Assembly (NCBI RefSeq): GCF_030272615.1
Contig: NC_081405.1
Coordinates: 571,389,095-571,453,094, forward strand
Length of the DNA stretch: 64,000 nt
Reading direction: 5' to 3'
Origin: Cryptomeria japonica
Taxonomy: Eukaryota > Streptophyta > Pinopsida > Cupressales > Cupressaceae
Shown here: positions 1-12,410 of the stretch, in pieces
Position numbering within the stretch: the first letter of the stretch is position 1
Layout of the letters: each line of letters starts with the position of its first letter
The notes under the pieces: model-generated
Databases searched by the model: none
Seen by the model: only the letters and a program-made list of their open reading frames with translations
What the model was told of the DNA's origin: nothing
Translations under genes and position numbers: made by a program

Positions 1-299
1 ATTCTAGATGCTACATTTTGATCTCATTTTTTTACTCAGGAGTGTATTCTTGGAGATTCCATTAATAAGGTTTTAAACCAAATTGATTTTTAAAATTAGT
101 AACTACACCCAATGTACACTTCACCCTTAAATATTTATCACTAGGTCAAGAAAAACTAGTCGCATAAAACATCTTATATAGATAATTTAATACCTTACAC
201 TTATAGTTGTATATAATTCTCATAGATATCATAGTGGTAATGTGCATGAATGTATGACATGATTCTTTGATTGTTTAGCTCATGTGGCATATAGAATGG

Positions 300-1990
300 T
301 TAGAGAAAATGTTGAATATGATTTGTGTGAGATTTTGTGACGACAATTGTTATACAATATGAAGATGTCAAAGAGTGATATGTACCTATTTCGGAATGGT
401 TCTCTAATTGTCTATTTAGTTTTCTATTTTCTACATCCCTTTCTTGGTATGGAGAATATTGCATGGAGAAATGATATGACCATTCGGTCACGAATCAAAG
501 GTTACTTAGATGATTTGGAAGATAGCTATAATATGTGTAGAAATTTCTTTGAAAATCTCATAAGTGTTTTGGTTTTGAGGAATCAGATTCCCTAGGCCAA
601 GGTTTTCGACTTGTATGAGAATGGCATTGTGTTTTTAGTTGATAAAGATAATTACTTTTTAGAAGTTGCACTTCTAAGGATTTCTTGGGCAACTCCATTA
701 CCTAATGAGGTTTTTGAAGATGAATGCATGAAATTAGCAGGAAAATTTTTGATGATGCAAAGGATTAGAGTGCAGGGAGGTTTGGAACAAAGGATGAGAT
801 TCTTGGAAGGTCCAGAATGTTGTTACTTGAAAAGAAAGTGAAGAAATATAGAAGGCCATTTGGAGAGGCATCTACCTCCCGTTCTTAAGTTCACAAGAAA
901 ATAAAAAGAGTTCCAAAGAAGAAGAAAATCATGCTGGTGAATATTGATAGTGATGATGAGGAAGAGAAATGAAGGCATAACAAGAAATTGTTTAGAGTGA
1001 GAAAGCAGAAAAAGAGTAGAGTGTTTCTGAGGAAGCATTTGATGATGATGATGATGGGCTTACAAAGGATAAAGTGCTTGATTTGATCAAGAAGCCCGAC
1101 AATGTAAGTCAGTCGATGATTTATATCATAGTTATGTGTCTTATGAGCATGATGTTATTGAGAAAGCTTTTGTAAAGTATTTAGTGTAGAACAATTTGGT
1201 TGCTATTGATGTTGTTGATTGTCTTCTAAAGAAACTTGTTGAGTTGCTAATTGAGAGAATGGCTAAAGAAGATGATAAGGGATAATTTACTAAAGAATTT
1301 GCATGAGATGATGATAAAGAAACTATGTATAAAGGTACATCAGGTGTTGAATCTTAGTTTATTGAATTTTAGGAAATCTACCAAAGAGGGTAAGAAAGTG
1401 TATAAATTTTGTTTGGGGTGGCCTATTGCCACACAAAAGTTTAAAATTAAAATTGATCAGATTGAATCTTAGTTAGTTGTAATGGCTAAAGATTATAAAG
1501 TATCTACTGATATCTATGGCAAAGAAAGGGATAAGGTTCATAAATTGTATAATCAATTAGCTCTGAGAAGGAAATAAAGAGATGATTCATAAGAATGTTT
1601 GGAGAGCTAAGAGTTGATATTGAGTTAAAACTTTTCTCCTATTTGATATTTCTAGTTGAAGAAGAGAGTGTTGAGAAAGTTGCCAAGGACATAAATTCTT
1701 TTGATGATACTATGAATAAATGCATTGATTGTGATAGTCAGAGAAGAATTATGGATGCTACTATTCATGCTTGGAAGGCCTCAGTGATCGAATTGAAGAA
1801 GCAATTCAAAGTCATATGGCCAAATAAATTTAATTGATTTCAGTGTTTTAATGGTTTGTGGCCTTTGTCTTTGATGGCAAAGGGGGAGAAAGGTTACTGA
1901 AAAATATTTTAATATTTCTTTCTATCTATTTTCCTTTGAGATATTTGTTAGGGGGAGTTATTTTCAAGGTTTATCTATAAAAACATTTTT
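300..1990 (+). pseudogene. Decayed coding block, probably from an LTR retroelement
   Basis: From about 300 to 841 one frame stays mostly open, with in-frame stops near 338 and at 593-595. It encodes a protein-like stretch with runs such as RSRIKGYLDDLEDSY and VALLRISWATPLPNEVFEDE. Shorter open stretches follow at 1251-1472 and 1595-1837 with acidic, lysine-rich composition. Just after the last one, at about 1868-1892, comes GTCTTTGATGGCAAAGGGG and then AGGGGGAG near 1950. Very similar text occurs behind the polyprotein of the copia element at 40380 and 40630. That suggests a gag-like or non-autonomous retroelement reading frame, but no zinc knuckle, protease or reverse transcriptase is visible. 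The product is not recognised. An unrelated decayed host exon remains possible. Confidence 0.3.
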
Positions 1991-4309
1991 GGTTGTTTGC
2001 CATGAATAACAAAGGGGAAGAATGTTGTACATATGTGTTTTATTGTCATTTATGTCAAACCGTGTGGTTCGAATATGTTTTAAGTCTGGAAATCTATTGT
2101 ATTGGAAGCGGCATTTAAATTTGTTCAAGTATGAGTTGATATGGTTTTGGAACAGAGATCTATATGATGGGTTCTATAGTTTGGTTCAGGCAGGTTGTGT
2201 TGGTTATTGATTCTATTGATTTCAGCATGATCAAGATTGTTGGAAGCATGTTTTGGATGGTATGAGTGTTGCATGTTTTGGTCTAGACTCTTTCTTATGC
2301 AAAAATATAATTAGTGAAAGATTTAGGCTATATTATCAAAATTGGATGTGATGTATATTTGGTCTGGTGATTCCGTGAGAAATATTCTTTTGGTTTGATG
2401 TTAGATTAGGTCCATTTTATGGTTCTTGTTTTACATTTTGGTATGGATTAATTATCTTGGTCAAAAGTGTTTGTACACATTATAATCTATCTTTTGGCCA
2501 ACTTAGTGAGAAAGTTTTTCTTCCAATTCGATGTATATATATATGATGATTTGTTGAAAAGAGTGTTTATGTGATAGAATTGAGGAGAGGTATGAATGAT
2601 ATGCAAGCAAGTTGTGTATGCAAGATATTGATATAGAAATGCAATATCAAAAATCTCAATCGACACAATTCAATGCAACAAATGGTGCCTTCCTCCACAT
2701 CATCAAAGGTTGTGTACTGCCATCTTTGTCCTTTTGTCCATTGGGATCGCTTTGTCAGCGTCAAGCTCGAATTTCACCAACTCTAGCGACCTGTCATCTT
2801 CAAGACTCTAGCATGGCGCGAAGACGTCCACGTGACATGCTATCATCCTGCAAATATGACAGTCTGCAAGTGGTCATTTGAGCATTATGCCTTTTCCTGG
2901 AAGGAATCGTAACATCTTTGCATGTGCCCACTGACTTTGGTTTCTCTTCTAGAGCCTATATATCTCCTGTTTGAAGACATTTTGAGTATCTTTTGGAAAT
3001 TTTGGATCAATTCTTGCAAGTTGAAGCTTTTGGCGATCTCCTTGGGTGATATTATCAGTTTTTCACAACACCACCATTGTTGCACTCAGTCAAACAAAAT
3101 TATAGTACTATTATTCACAAGTCTTTGAAGGGGAGTTCACTTATTCTTCTTATTTTGTTTTGTATATTCATACTTATTTATCTTAATCTATTATCATCTT
3201 TCTGTTATCTTTATTACTAATTTCTTCGTGGCTTTATCTGGGTTGTTCATGGAGGTGGAAACACCAAAGCGAGGGTTTGACGAAGAAAAAATCCAAAACA
3301 CAACCCCCAACATTTTCTTTTCTTATTTGTGTGTAGGCTTACGATGGTGAGAAAACTAACTGTCTTGTGGGAGGCTTCAATCGTGGACCCGCTGTGAGCT
3401 TCTATCATTTTCCCTTATTTTATATTTTGGAATATCCTGCTCATTTCATTTTCCCACATTTCTTAATTAATAGTTGAGTTTTTTGTCTTTGTTGTATGGA
3501 TTTTGTACCCTATTCGTGTAGCACGACAACATGTTGCATTGGTGTCCTAGTTCTACACACTCGTCCTAAGGACAAAGGTTAAATAGAGTCATTTGACAGT
3601 TCCATTTGTTGTTTGATAACTTAGTTTTGCATTTTTCATCCCTTGGCTCACCCTTAGTGCCAGTTTAAGTGAGGTAGTGGCGAATAGGTTTGTTCCTTTC
3701 ACTTTAGCACCTTGGGGGTAAAAAATCTCCTCTACATTTTAGTGAACCCGACGTGAAGCTAGTTTTGTTTTTGCATCATTTAGATCATTGTATGTATCTA
3801 ATTAAAATCTAAAAAAAAAATTAAAAAGAAAAGAACCCTTTTACATCTTTGTTTTAGAATTTGCATATGGTTTAGTTCATTCCATACAGTTTACATCCTT
3901 CTTTTAGTATTTGCATTTGTTTCTTTATCTTTAGAAAACCTTATTATAAGACAAAACCTTTCATGTCCTTGCAGTGTAGTCTTAGCATCGCAAGGCTTGT
4001 CTATGAGCTTCACGACCCAAAATGCCATAGGAGTAGTAGTTAAGAGGACATCTAGATGGACTTTCCCCCCCGATTGTTATAGTCCTCCTCTATCAGATGC
4101 GATTATCAAAGATACTTTGCCTGACCTAAATGAGTTTCTCACCTCTCATACTCCACCATTCATGGGGAGCTTGTCAGTTACTAGTTCTCAGAACAACTCC
4201 TCGACGAATTCTTTGTCACCTTCTCCTCTTATTGTTGACCATGAAATTCCACTGTCACTATTGAATTCATGTATATTTTTAACATTGTTATTTGTTAATG
4301 GTCATGCAG
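1991..4309. other. Intergenic or TE-leader sequence without recognised gene
   Basis: No credible gene was found. The stretch around 3241-3315 (a GGAGGTGGAAACACC-like line ending in an AACACAACCCCCAACA run) and that around 3650-3760 (a GTGAACCCGACGTGAAG line) look like LTR or leader sequence of a retroelement. No paired LTR or target duplication could be found in the window. A 115-codon frame at 3997-4344 overlaps the first recognised CACTA exon and does not resemble a known protein. Confidence 0.35.
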
Positions 4310-6148
4310 TATGTGTTGCCTGCAGAAATACGAAACACTTTTGATCGTGATGTTAGGTTAACTATTTACAAACTATCAAAATATTTGAGGTATTTTGAAT
4401 CAATCATTCCTACGCTTCCATGACTTACATTTTTGAAGTAATCATAAGTCTTTATTGTAATACATGTTGATACTTGTAGGTGGGTCTCATCGAAAGAGAT
4501 ACATCTAGATGACTTGAAGTATTGGAAAATGAATGTTTCACTTTTGATGTGTGATATTCAAATGTGCTTCCCTCCAAGCTTTTTTAATTCTCAAGAGCAC
4601 CACCTTGTACACCTAGTAGAAGAGATTGAACAGTGTGGTCCTATTCATATTCAAACAATGTGGCTTGTGGAGAGATATATGAAGGTTTTAAAACAATTTG
4701 TTAGGCAAAAGGCTCGACCAGAGGGGTCCATGGTTGAGGGGTACATGGTTTTCCAAGCGATGGTTCATTTGAGTGAGTACTTACCTCAATTGCATCTCAA
4801 AGCTCCTCGATTATGGAATTATAACCAACCTCAATAATTTGAAGGAGAAAAATTAGAGGGTCAAGGGACTTCAAAGACGATAAAAGGTATACAAAAATGT
4901 TGGAAGTAGTTGTTTTTATCTTAAATTTTATAATACATGCTTTTAAATAATTATTAATTCATTGAACAATTATATTTGTCATTGTAGATGCTAAGGAGTG
5001 GGAAGCATTACATTTGTATGTTGCATACAATTCTGAATTTATGTTGGAATGGATGGAGAAGTACGCTGAACAAAAAAAATTAGAGGATGAAAAGGCATGG
5101 GCCAATATATATAATATACATGGTCAAAACACTGCTCGAGGATTGCCCACAAGCCATAAAAGAAAACGGCCAGAGAGATGCTCGTGGAATTGGCTAAAGA
5201 CCAATATTGAACATGAGGCAACAATAGGGAGGAATAGAGTGACACAAAAACAACTGAATTTCGTCAAAGGATATATAAATGGGGAGGTGATACATATATA
5301 GTAACATATTGGAGATATTCAATAAATTGTCTTTTAACTTTTGTATTCTCGAATCTAATTAGCTAATATTTATATGAATTTAGGTAACATATTACAAAGG
5401 AATGTAGAATTTTGGTCATCAATTTTGCATCAAAAAGGTTGATGAAAAGAGACAAACTTATGATTGTGGAGTTTCAGCATCATTTGAGGTGGAGAGTCAT
5501 TCACATGCAAATGATAGACACTCGATCACAAGCACACTTTGCTATTATGGAGTGTTGGGGGATATTATAGAGCTTGATTTTATGTATTTCAAGAAAGTTA
5601 TTTTTCATGTTGAATGGTACAAGCTTATCAAAGTGGGTGAAGAAAAAACTATCTTTTTGCACAACAATGGATTCCATATGATCAATACATCTAGGTTTGA
5701 AGCCACCTCTGAACCTTATGTGTTTCCAAATCAATGTGACCAGATATTTCTCATTCCAAATTTAGAACAACATGGTTGGTCATTTGTGATTGATTATGAT
5801 CCAAGAGGATGAAGAGTAACATATGTTGAAGACAATGAAGATGCAAAAGTCCCCCCTGATGATGAAAATAGCGCAGATGGAGATGATGAAAATTTTATTG
5901 TCAATGATGCATATGACCAGGATGACGATCATGACGAGATCCTTGAAGTATTTGAAGGACATGTGCAACCAGATGGGCATCAAGTCCATGAAGATGATGA
6001 ATTTATTGATTTTCATTTGCCTATAGTTGAAGGTGATGAAGATCATGAAAACGCTAGTATTAATTTATTTGTTGATTTAGGACCCATTGATGATGGGGTA
6101 TTTATGCCATCAGATGAGGAAATTTCATGTGAGGATGACATTATTTGA
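4310..6148 (+). pseudogene. CACTA transposase (TNP2-type) C-terminal part, degenerate
   Basis: Exons are visible at 4310-4389, 4480 to about 4885, about 4988-5286 and about 5384-6148, with AG/GT borders. The second holds a DUF4218-like block: CFPPSFFNSQEHHLVHLVEE, then ERYMKVLKQFVRQKARPEGS and VEGYMVFQA. The fourth holds a DUF4216-like block: CYYGVLGDIIELDFM, FHVEWYKL, EPYVFPNQCDQIFLI. It then ends in a long acidic D/E-rich tail closing at 6148. This order matches the C-terminal half of plant CACTA transposases (TNP2/TnpD), which cut and join the element ends. The catalytic N-terminal part is absent. In-frame stops at 4835-4837, near 5406 and at 5810-5812 show it is dead. Family assignment is from motifs I recognise; the exon borders are inferred. 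Confidence 0.8.
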
Positions 6149-8011
6149 TCACCATGATGGTTGTAAGGATTTAATACAATTTAATTAATATTTTATAATT
6201 TACATCTCTGTTGGGACTGTTCATATTGTCTTTTCTTTTCATAAGGTCAATTAGACCACAAATGCACTATTTTTGGTCTTTATGAATACTTATTGGAATC
6301 ACTATTTGTTGGTATGAAGTTTCTCGTACAAAGTTACAATCTTGCTTACCTATAATTTGTTCTAACCTTTCTTGTAATGGCTTCCATGGTAGGGACTAGT
6401 TCTTATGATTGCAATTTTTTAATGATGTGCTAATTGTCTCTAACTGTTATGAATGTTCTTATCTTTGACAGTGAATGTATATTTTGGTTTCACACATTAT
6501 TATTTGTTAATGAGGGATCACTTCTCTGAGACATTCGTTTGGCTTTGTGACTGTTGAAGACAAAATCTTGTGTTGTTCATTGGGACTTTTTACATGATGT
6601 TCTCATTAAGTACATTCTGATATGCTGTCATAATTCTGAAACAGAATGAAGATTGAAATACAAGTATTCGTAATGGTTGTCTTTTTTTTGGATATGCATA
6701 GTATACGCTTTCACAAATACATTTGTTGTCAAAGATTGTTTCTTTGGCTCCTTCATCATGATTGTGTGTGATTGAGTCTATGGGTGTTACTATTTCAATA
6801 TGTCTCTTCATTGATCTCTTTGTGCATTAAGGGCTGCTACAAGGCATAATTTGTGATAAGCTTCATGTGCCTGGGCATGACTGTAGTAAGATGTTCACTT
6901 AGGAGGCTTCTTCTTTTGACTCATGAACATCTTAATGATTGTGTTAAAGTCTTCTATATGCCTCTGTGTATGCTTATTATTGTCTTTTACAGATTATTTG
7001 CTCTAAAGGTTTCTACTTGGGCCAAAGGTTTCTATTTGCTCTAAAGGTTTCTATTTGGGCCATCACATGCCTCCCTAGGACTGATTTTGATGATAAACAC
7101 TTAAAAGATCTATGTTTCTATGTTTGAACTTTCTATTAGTTCTTTTGAATATCATATGATTATTATTTTTCTATAGAATTGCAACAAGGATTGTCCCTAT
7201 GATAAGTTGAGTGTGACACTTATTTCTGCAACTTTCATCCTAGGCATATGATGCTGACATGATTTGAGAACATTTCAAATTCTTTGACTACTATTATTTT
7301 TTCTTCATTTTTGGCTGCATTTCATGGGGTCCTCTTATATCAACCTCAGTCATGAAATGGTTGTCACCAATTGGTTGTACTAGCTGCTACATGTTGTTTC
7401 ATATTGCGCATGATCTTTGCTATCCTTATCATTACAATAACAATAATATTTACTCATTTCCTCTCATACTGTAGTTGTTCTTCTCTCTTCAAACTGTCAA
7501 AAGCTCTTGACTTTGTCTTTATTGCTATAGAATTGTGTGTGACTTTGACTTACTAAAAAGGCTTATGATTATCATATGGTTTGTTTTTTACATGCCTTTA
7601 TGAAGGTCTCGGGTTTGCATTCTAAATGATTGGCATATTATTCCTTCGAACCCCTTTTGATCTAGATTGCTTAGAGAGTATTGTGAATGCTCAGTATCTT
7701 GAGACTTACTATTATGAATATTGTCCTTGAAGTGTCATTCCAAACACCATTCTTTTAGGTTCTTAGAAAGATACAAAGTAAGAATGCTATGGGATTTTTA
7801 TGGCTACTAATCTGCCCTTAATATTGTTGTCGACTGAGATTTGGTTTAGAATAAATCCTTATTCTTTGCGATATTATAATCTTTTTCTGTATTTTCAAAT
7901 TTTGTAGAGTATGCAAAACATTTGCTAGTGACCATGGGTACTCTACGCATACATTCTCTAATAAATATTTTCTTATTTTATGTCATTATGTGCCTTTTTA
8001 AGAATGTGGGT
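6149..8011 (+). other. Spacer between the two CACTA genes
   Basis: T-rich sequence without a supported reading frame. A short imperfect tandem repeat of a line like AAGGTTTCTATTTG lies at about 7005-7055. In CACTA elements this position is the intergenic or intronic stretch between the transposase and the TnpA-like gene. Confidence 0.4.
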
Positions 8012-10074
8012 ATGGGTGCAACCGATTCTTCTATGGGGGATCCTTTGATCTTAAATGCTTTGATTGATATGTTAGAAAATGGACAATGGCAACAAATTAC
8101 TATGATGGTGCATGAGGTAAGCTTGAAATTTGTCTTTTATATGCTAAATTATCTTATTTTCCCTATTATATTATGTTAATTTGTGTTTGTGGAATGCAGG
8201 CCATCTCAAAAGTAACTCCATCTTGTGTGAATCTTGTTGGCATGAAGGATCCAGATGTGCCCTCCAATACATCTACTATTATGGTAGAGGTAAGATTCAA
8301 TCATATGTTTGTGTGGGTTTGATTGTGTTATTGTCACCTATTATACCATTCTAATATTGTATTTGTGCCTTATAGGATGTCTCAAGGATTACTCCAACAA
8401 ACACTGATGTTCCTAATGTGGGTTCAGTCAAAGTTCTCCCACCAACATCCGAACAAGTTTCCTTGAGGAGTCTCATAGATTCCCAATCAATAATACTAAG
8501 GCTCCTACTAGATACTCCTAAAAATGTTCCAATCAGACAAGAGATAAGTGAACAAATTCAGTTATGGGAAAGGCCATTATTGGAGAGTGCAGGGCCTACC
8601 TCAGATGAACAGGTAAAATTAATTATATATTTTCATTTTCACAATTTTACAATTAATGATTTTTAATTTTGTTTTTCTTTCTTTAAACACTGTGATTAGA
8701 ACTATGGATACTGTCAAACAATCTTTCTCTTTACTGTCTGATCTTCATTCTTATTGACTACTGCAACTTGAACAGTGATGTCTCCAAGACTGTCTTGGAT
8801 CATCTTCATACTACTAGCTGCTTAGAAATAGTTTCATATTTTGGTTGGGTTTCTGATAATTCACAATCTCACTGTAAATATAGGAAATAAATGACAAAGT
8901 GGTTGATGCAACTATAGGAGCATCTACCTCAACCCAGAGGACTACAACAATATCCTCAATGACTACAAAAGGAAAGCAAGAAGTTACAATCTTGCTCACC
9001 TCAGAAGGAAATGTCTTGAAGGATGAAGTAGGGTTAAAATTCTTTCACTTTATTTTTCATCGTGCTAAACAATTATTCGGCAATACCATTCAAATAGATT
9101 GGAGGAAGCAATCCAATGCTAAGAAAGATGACCTTTTTAAAGATGTCATAACAACATTTGGAAATCTGGGTTTCAATAAGGAAATTATTGTAGATATTGC
9201 ATGAAAATACATGCACTCTAAAAGAGACAATTTAAGGTCGAAGCTGACAAAAGACTTGAGATATCCACATCCAGCTTGGATCACAGACCAAGTGACATGG
9301 GAAGAACTTACGAAAGATGCCAAATTTAAGAGGAAGGTCTAGAATAATCCAAACTATAGGTCATCTGCATGAGGAGGATTGAGAAGATGCCTTCGAGATA
9401 CAGCAAAAGCAACCCAATCTAGGGTGTCAAGTATTGGATCCCATAAATTAGGATCTGGTGGGTACAATAGAATTTGTGGTGGTTTGGTGAGTGAATATTA
9501 TCATCTGCTGTATTTTCTATTTCATAAAAAAAGTCATGACAAACTTGTGAGTTAATTGTATCTTATGATTCATTATACCTTATAAATTTGGTTATGTCTA
9601 TTTATGTAGGTTCACTATTTTCAAAAGGAAGCTTCAGAGGATGACCTAAAATATGCTTTATTACATGGTTCCCAAGGCCTACGACAACATATGCTAGATC
9701 AAGGGGAGAAATTAGTGAGTGGTCACGAATCTGAGGTAAGTTCTTTATAATATTATATGACATGCAATAATTCAAGTAGAGGTTTTAAGTTATTTAAATA
9801 AGTGAAATTGTGTCGTGTATAGGAAGCCCAACAATCAAACTCATCAGGTAGTGAGCATGAAGAGGAGCTAGAGGATCATGATGAATTGTTTGTTGCACAC
9901 AATGATTCGACTATCATTCCTGAAACTCGGGAGGAAACCATCCTTGAATTTCAACAAGTGGGAGACAACAATATTGAGGAGGGTGTTCAATGTGATGAAC
10001 AATCCACACCCACAATCAAAAAAGTGCCTCGTAGAAAGAGGACAAAAAGCAAGAAGATGGATAGAAACAAATGA
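8012..10074 (+). pseudogene. TnpA-like CACTA accessory gene, six exons, with stops
   Basis: Six phase-0 exons join cleanly at GT/AG sites: 8012-8116, 8200-8289, 8376-8612, 8884-9486, 9610-9735 and 9823-10074. The large fourth exon carries a basic, tryptophan-rich segment (DLRYPHPAWITDQVTWEEL) followed by KFKRKV and NNPNYRSSA. This layout recalls the Transposase_24/Ptta-like domain of plant En/Spm elements. The last exon is acidic and then ends in a basic KKVPRRKRTKSKKM tail resembling a nuclear localisation signal. TnpA-type proteins bind subterminal repeats and help transposition. Three in-frame stops, at about 9202, 9340 and 9370, make this copy a pseudogene. The last exon recurs at 56006-56257 with identical length. 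The start codon is the first ATG in the frame of exon 1 and is uncertain. Confidence 0.65.
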
Positions 10075-10563
10075 AAACAAGACATGTTTGCTTCCTATCA
10101 TTGTTCAGAATTCATTACTATTATAAACCTAATTTATATAGCATCATATTTGTTTAATGAATACTTGTGAATTTATTCACTTTTACAAATGGATTTCTGA
10201 TTTCACTTCTGTTCTCTATTGAACAGTACATTATTTCCAAATATGTTTGAGAATAAAGTTTGGTATTTTTTTGGTATCTCCCTCAAGTCATATTTAAGTG
10301 CTTCAAAGTTCTAATCTGACTGTTAAATTGAGTTTTTCATGGATCAGCAAAGACTAAACTTCACGATTAACTCAAATTTAGGACTTAGTATTATGTTTGG
10401 TTGGTGTTATTATCTTTGGCTACATCTATACTGTAAAAAGAATCATCAAGATTTATAATCTTCTAAAAAGGACAATTCCTTAAATATTTTCTAGTTGTGA
10501 GTTTTTTGTGAGCAATTATCAATATTTGAAAGCTTCTAAAAAGGTATGTTTCCTTAAATAGAA
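10075..10563 (+). other. Spacer between TnpA exon and cellulose synthase fragment, shared with element B
   Basis: Noncoding, but clearly alignable to the reverse complement of about 55516-56005. The TnpA-cellulose synthase junction is therefore one inherited unit and did not arise twice. Confidence 0.6.
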
Positions 10564-11105
10564 CGCCATGGCTATGTATCAAGATTTCTATGTATCTAAT
10601 GATGGATATGCAATGCAAGATGGAACGCCATGGATAGGCAACAACCCTCAAGACCATCCTAGGATGATTCAGGTACTGGATTATTACACTCTATCAATAC
10701 CTGATGAGAATGTTGATTGTTAGTAATTCATGCACTCTTGAATGTATTTTCTTTTCTTTTTTTTATCACGTTTGTCAGCATTTTGCAAAAGGCCACAGGT
10801 TACCAATTTCTTGTTTTTGTTTTTCATTTCAGGTATTCTTAGGTCATATTAGGGCACTTGACATTGTTGGAAATGAACTACCCCTCTTAGTTTATGTATC
10901 TCATAAAAGAGGCCCGGTTTCCAACACCACAAGAGAGCTGGTGCAATGAAGGCATTGGTATATACCTTTCGCAGTATTCAAGTTTATTTTTTTATAATAT
11001 TGTTATAAAATATATCTGCTTCTGTATCTTATTATTAACAACAATGATCATTTATATTTGGGGAATTCAGATTTGTGTTTTTGTTGTGTTTCTGCTGTCT
11101 TCACC
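10564..11105 (+). pseudogene. Cellulose synthase (CesA) gene fragment, copy A
   Basis: Two exons of a CesA gene with their introns are visible. Exon a ends at 10672 and encodes [12 protein letters not shown] and DHPRMIQ, matching the CesA stretch around WVMQDGTPWPGNN. Exon b, 10833-10957, encodes [18 protein letters not shown] one-base deletion near the SHKRG position then throws the frame, so the family motif ([10 protein letters not shown]...GAMNAL) is read out of frame. The same exon in copy B is 126 nt against 125 nt here. A third exon start near 11071 is recognisable for a few codons before the sequence diverges at about 11100. CesA makes cellulose from UDP-glucose at the plasma membrane. 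This fragment lacks nearly all catalytic residues and sits downstream of the TnpA-like gene inside element A. Confidence 0.8.
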
Positions 11106-11285
11106 GACAGGACACTGCAATTTGATTAGGGTTTTAACAGTGGATGGCACCGACCACATAGCTACAGTCTCTGTTTCCACCCTTTGTGCCAAGCACATTG
11201 CAGAACTGGTTTTCCAGGCCGGGTTTAGAGATTTCAAAAACTTTTTATTCCAGTACAACAACATCAGCATAGCCCCAGGTAAGTA
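11101..11285 (+). pseudogene. Unidentified captured exon
   Basis: Immediately after the cellulose synthase homology breaks off there is an open stretch encoding VLTVDGTDHIATVSVS and LCAKHIAELVFQAGFRDF. It ends near a good donor (CCAG/GTAAGTACC) at about 11279-11281. It reads like a real exon of a host gene, but I do not recognise the family. Its start is undefined. It may be a further captured fragment lying between the CesA and penta-EF-hand pieces. Confidence 0.3.
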
Positions 11286-11499
11286 CCCAACTCTGGCACT
11301 AGATTTTTGTACTCTTCAGCTGATTTCTTCTGTCATTTTAGAGAAATTTCTTCTTTGGTAGGGTTCTGTAGTATTTTTCCATTTCATTAGGCTTTCTTTC
11401 TAGAGATTTTCGTTCATGCTTTGTGTGATTATCTTTGTTGGAGGGTTGTGGAAGAGATCTCTTCACTAAACAGTGGTGGGAAGAATGATTTCCGTTCAT

Positions 11500-12410
11500 G
11501 AAAATCTATTTGCCTCTACACATAAAATCCCTTTTAATTGTGGCCTAGAATGAGAGGATCGCGGACTGTCCTTCCAGAGGTCATGTTAATAAGCCCAATC
11601 CAGCTTCTTTTTATTTATTCCTTCATTGCTTTCTCATTGAGTATGAAGGGCAGAGGCGCGACCCCCAGTCGAGTGCTAGAGTCCTTGACCAACTATAGCA
11701 GATACCGAAGCAACATCTGAGTTAGTAGCAAAGACGGGTAGCATCGCAGCCAATTCAAAAGCCCCTTTGAAAACGAGTTAACTCTCGTGAAAGATTGGAT
11801 AACTGGGGTGGGGGGCGCCTATAGATAGATAGTCGGCTATCTATCTTCTACAATTTGAGGTTTTAATAACTGACAAAGATCTGTATATAGATCATTTACT
11901 CAAACATAGTGCTAAACAAAGACCTCAAATTGGATTAATTTATTATCATAACAGTTGCAATTGTAACAGTATTCTTTATTGAACTAGATCTATATCAACT
12001 GGGTCATTGGAAGCTTCAAGACATCTCGAGCGATCATGGCTGGAGGAACAAAAGACAGATCTATTACCGTCACAGCTACACTTTCTCACCCTAAACTATT
12101 CCCTCTTTTTCTCCCATGGCTCAAATGGTAAAAGTGGGTGATGTCGGTGAGGCTCCTACCTCCCCTGTAACTTTGTGCCTGAGTCATATTCGGTGAGGTT
12201 CATTGTTCCTTAGTTTTATTAGTACCCTATTAGTTCATTCTAAATCTATTGCTTAGTAAGAATGTGCATTGTGAGGAAAAATGTTTGGCATATTTGCTTC
12301 AAATTATTGCTTCTGCCCATTAAGTTGTTTTCAAGCATGTCAAAACATTTTGTGTTCTACACAATATTCCTTCAAATTTAAAGTGAACTAATTCAGCGCT
12401 ATCTGTGCAG
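11500..12410. other. Mixed noncoding stretch with GC-richer block and hairpins
   Basis: About 11530-11820 is richer in G and C than its surroundings and has no frame of note. Its texture recalls organellar DNA, but I cannot identify a source. Two short perfect inverted repeats follow. One is AGATAGATAG/CTATCTATCT at 11823-11832 and 11837-11846 (4-nt loop). The other is CAATTTGAGGT/ACCTCAAATTG at 11851-11861 and 11922-11932. At 12116-12193 there is a possible short exon starting MAQMVKVGDV before a GTGAGG donor; support is weak. Confidence 0.3.

Noticed and set aside
4000-4310. Proline/serine-rich frame at 3997-4344 as part of the transposase
   Set aside because: No similarity to TNP2. It overlaps the intron/exon border at 4310 in another frame.
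9868-10101. Minus-strand 77-codon frame also found at 55979-56212 in the other copy
   Set aside because: It is the antisense of the conserved TnpA last exon. Its conservation follows from the sense strand.
10463-10657. Minus-strand frame conserved at 55423-55635
   Set aside because: It is antisense to the CesA exon a and spacer. The sense CesA match explains it.
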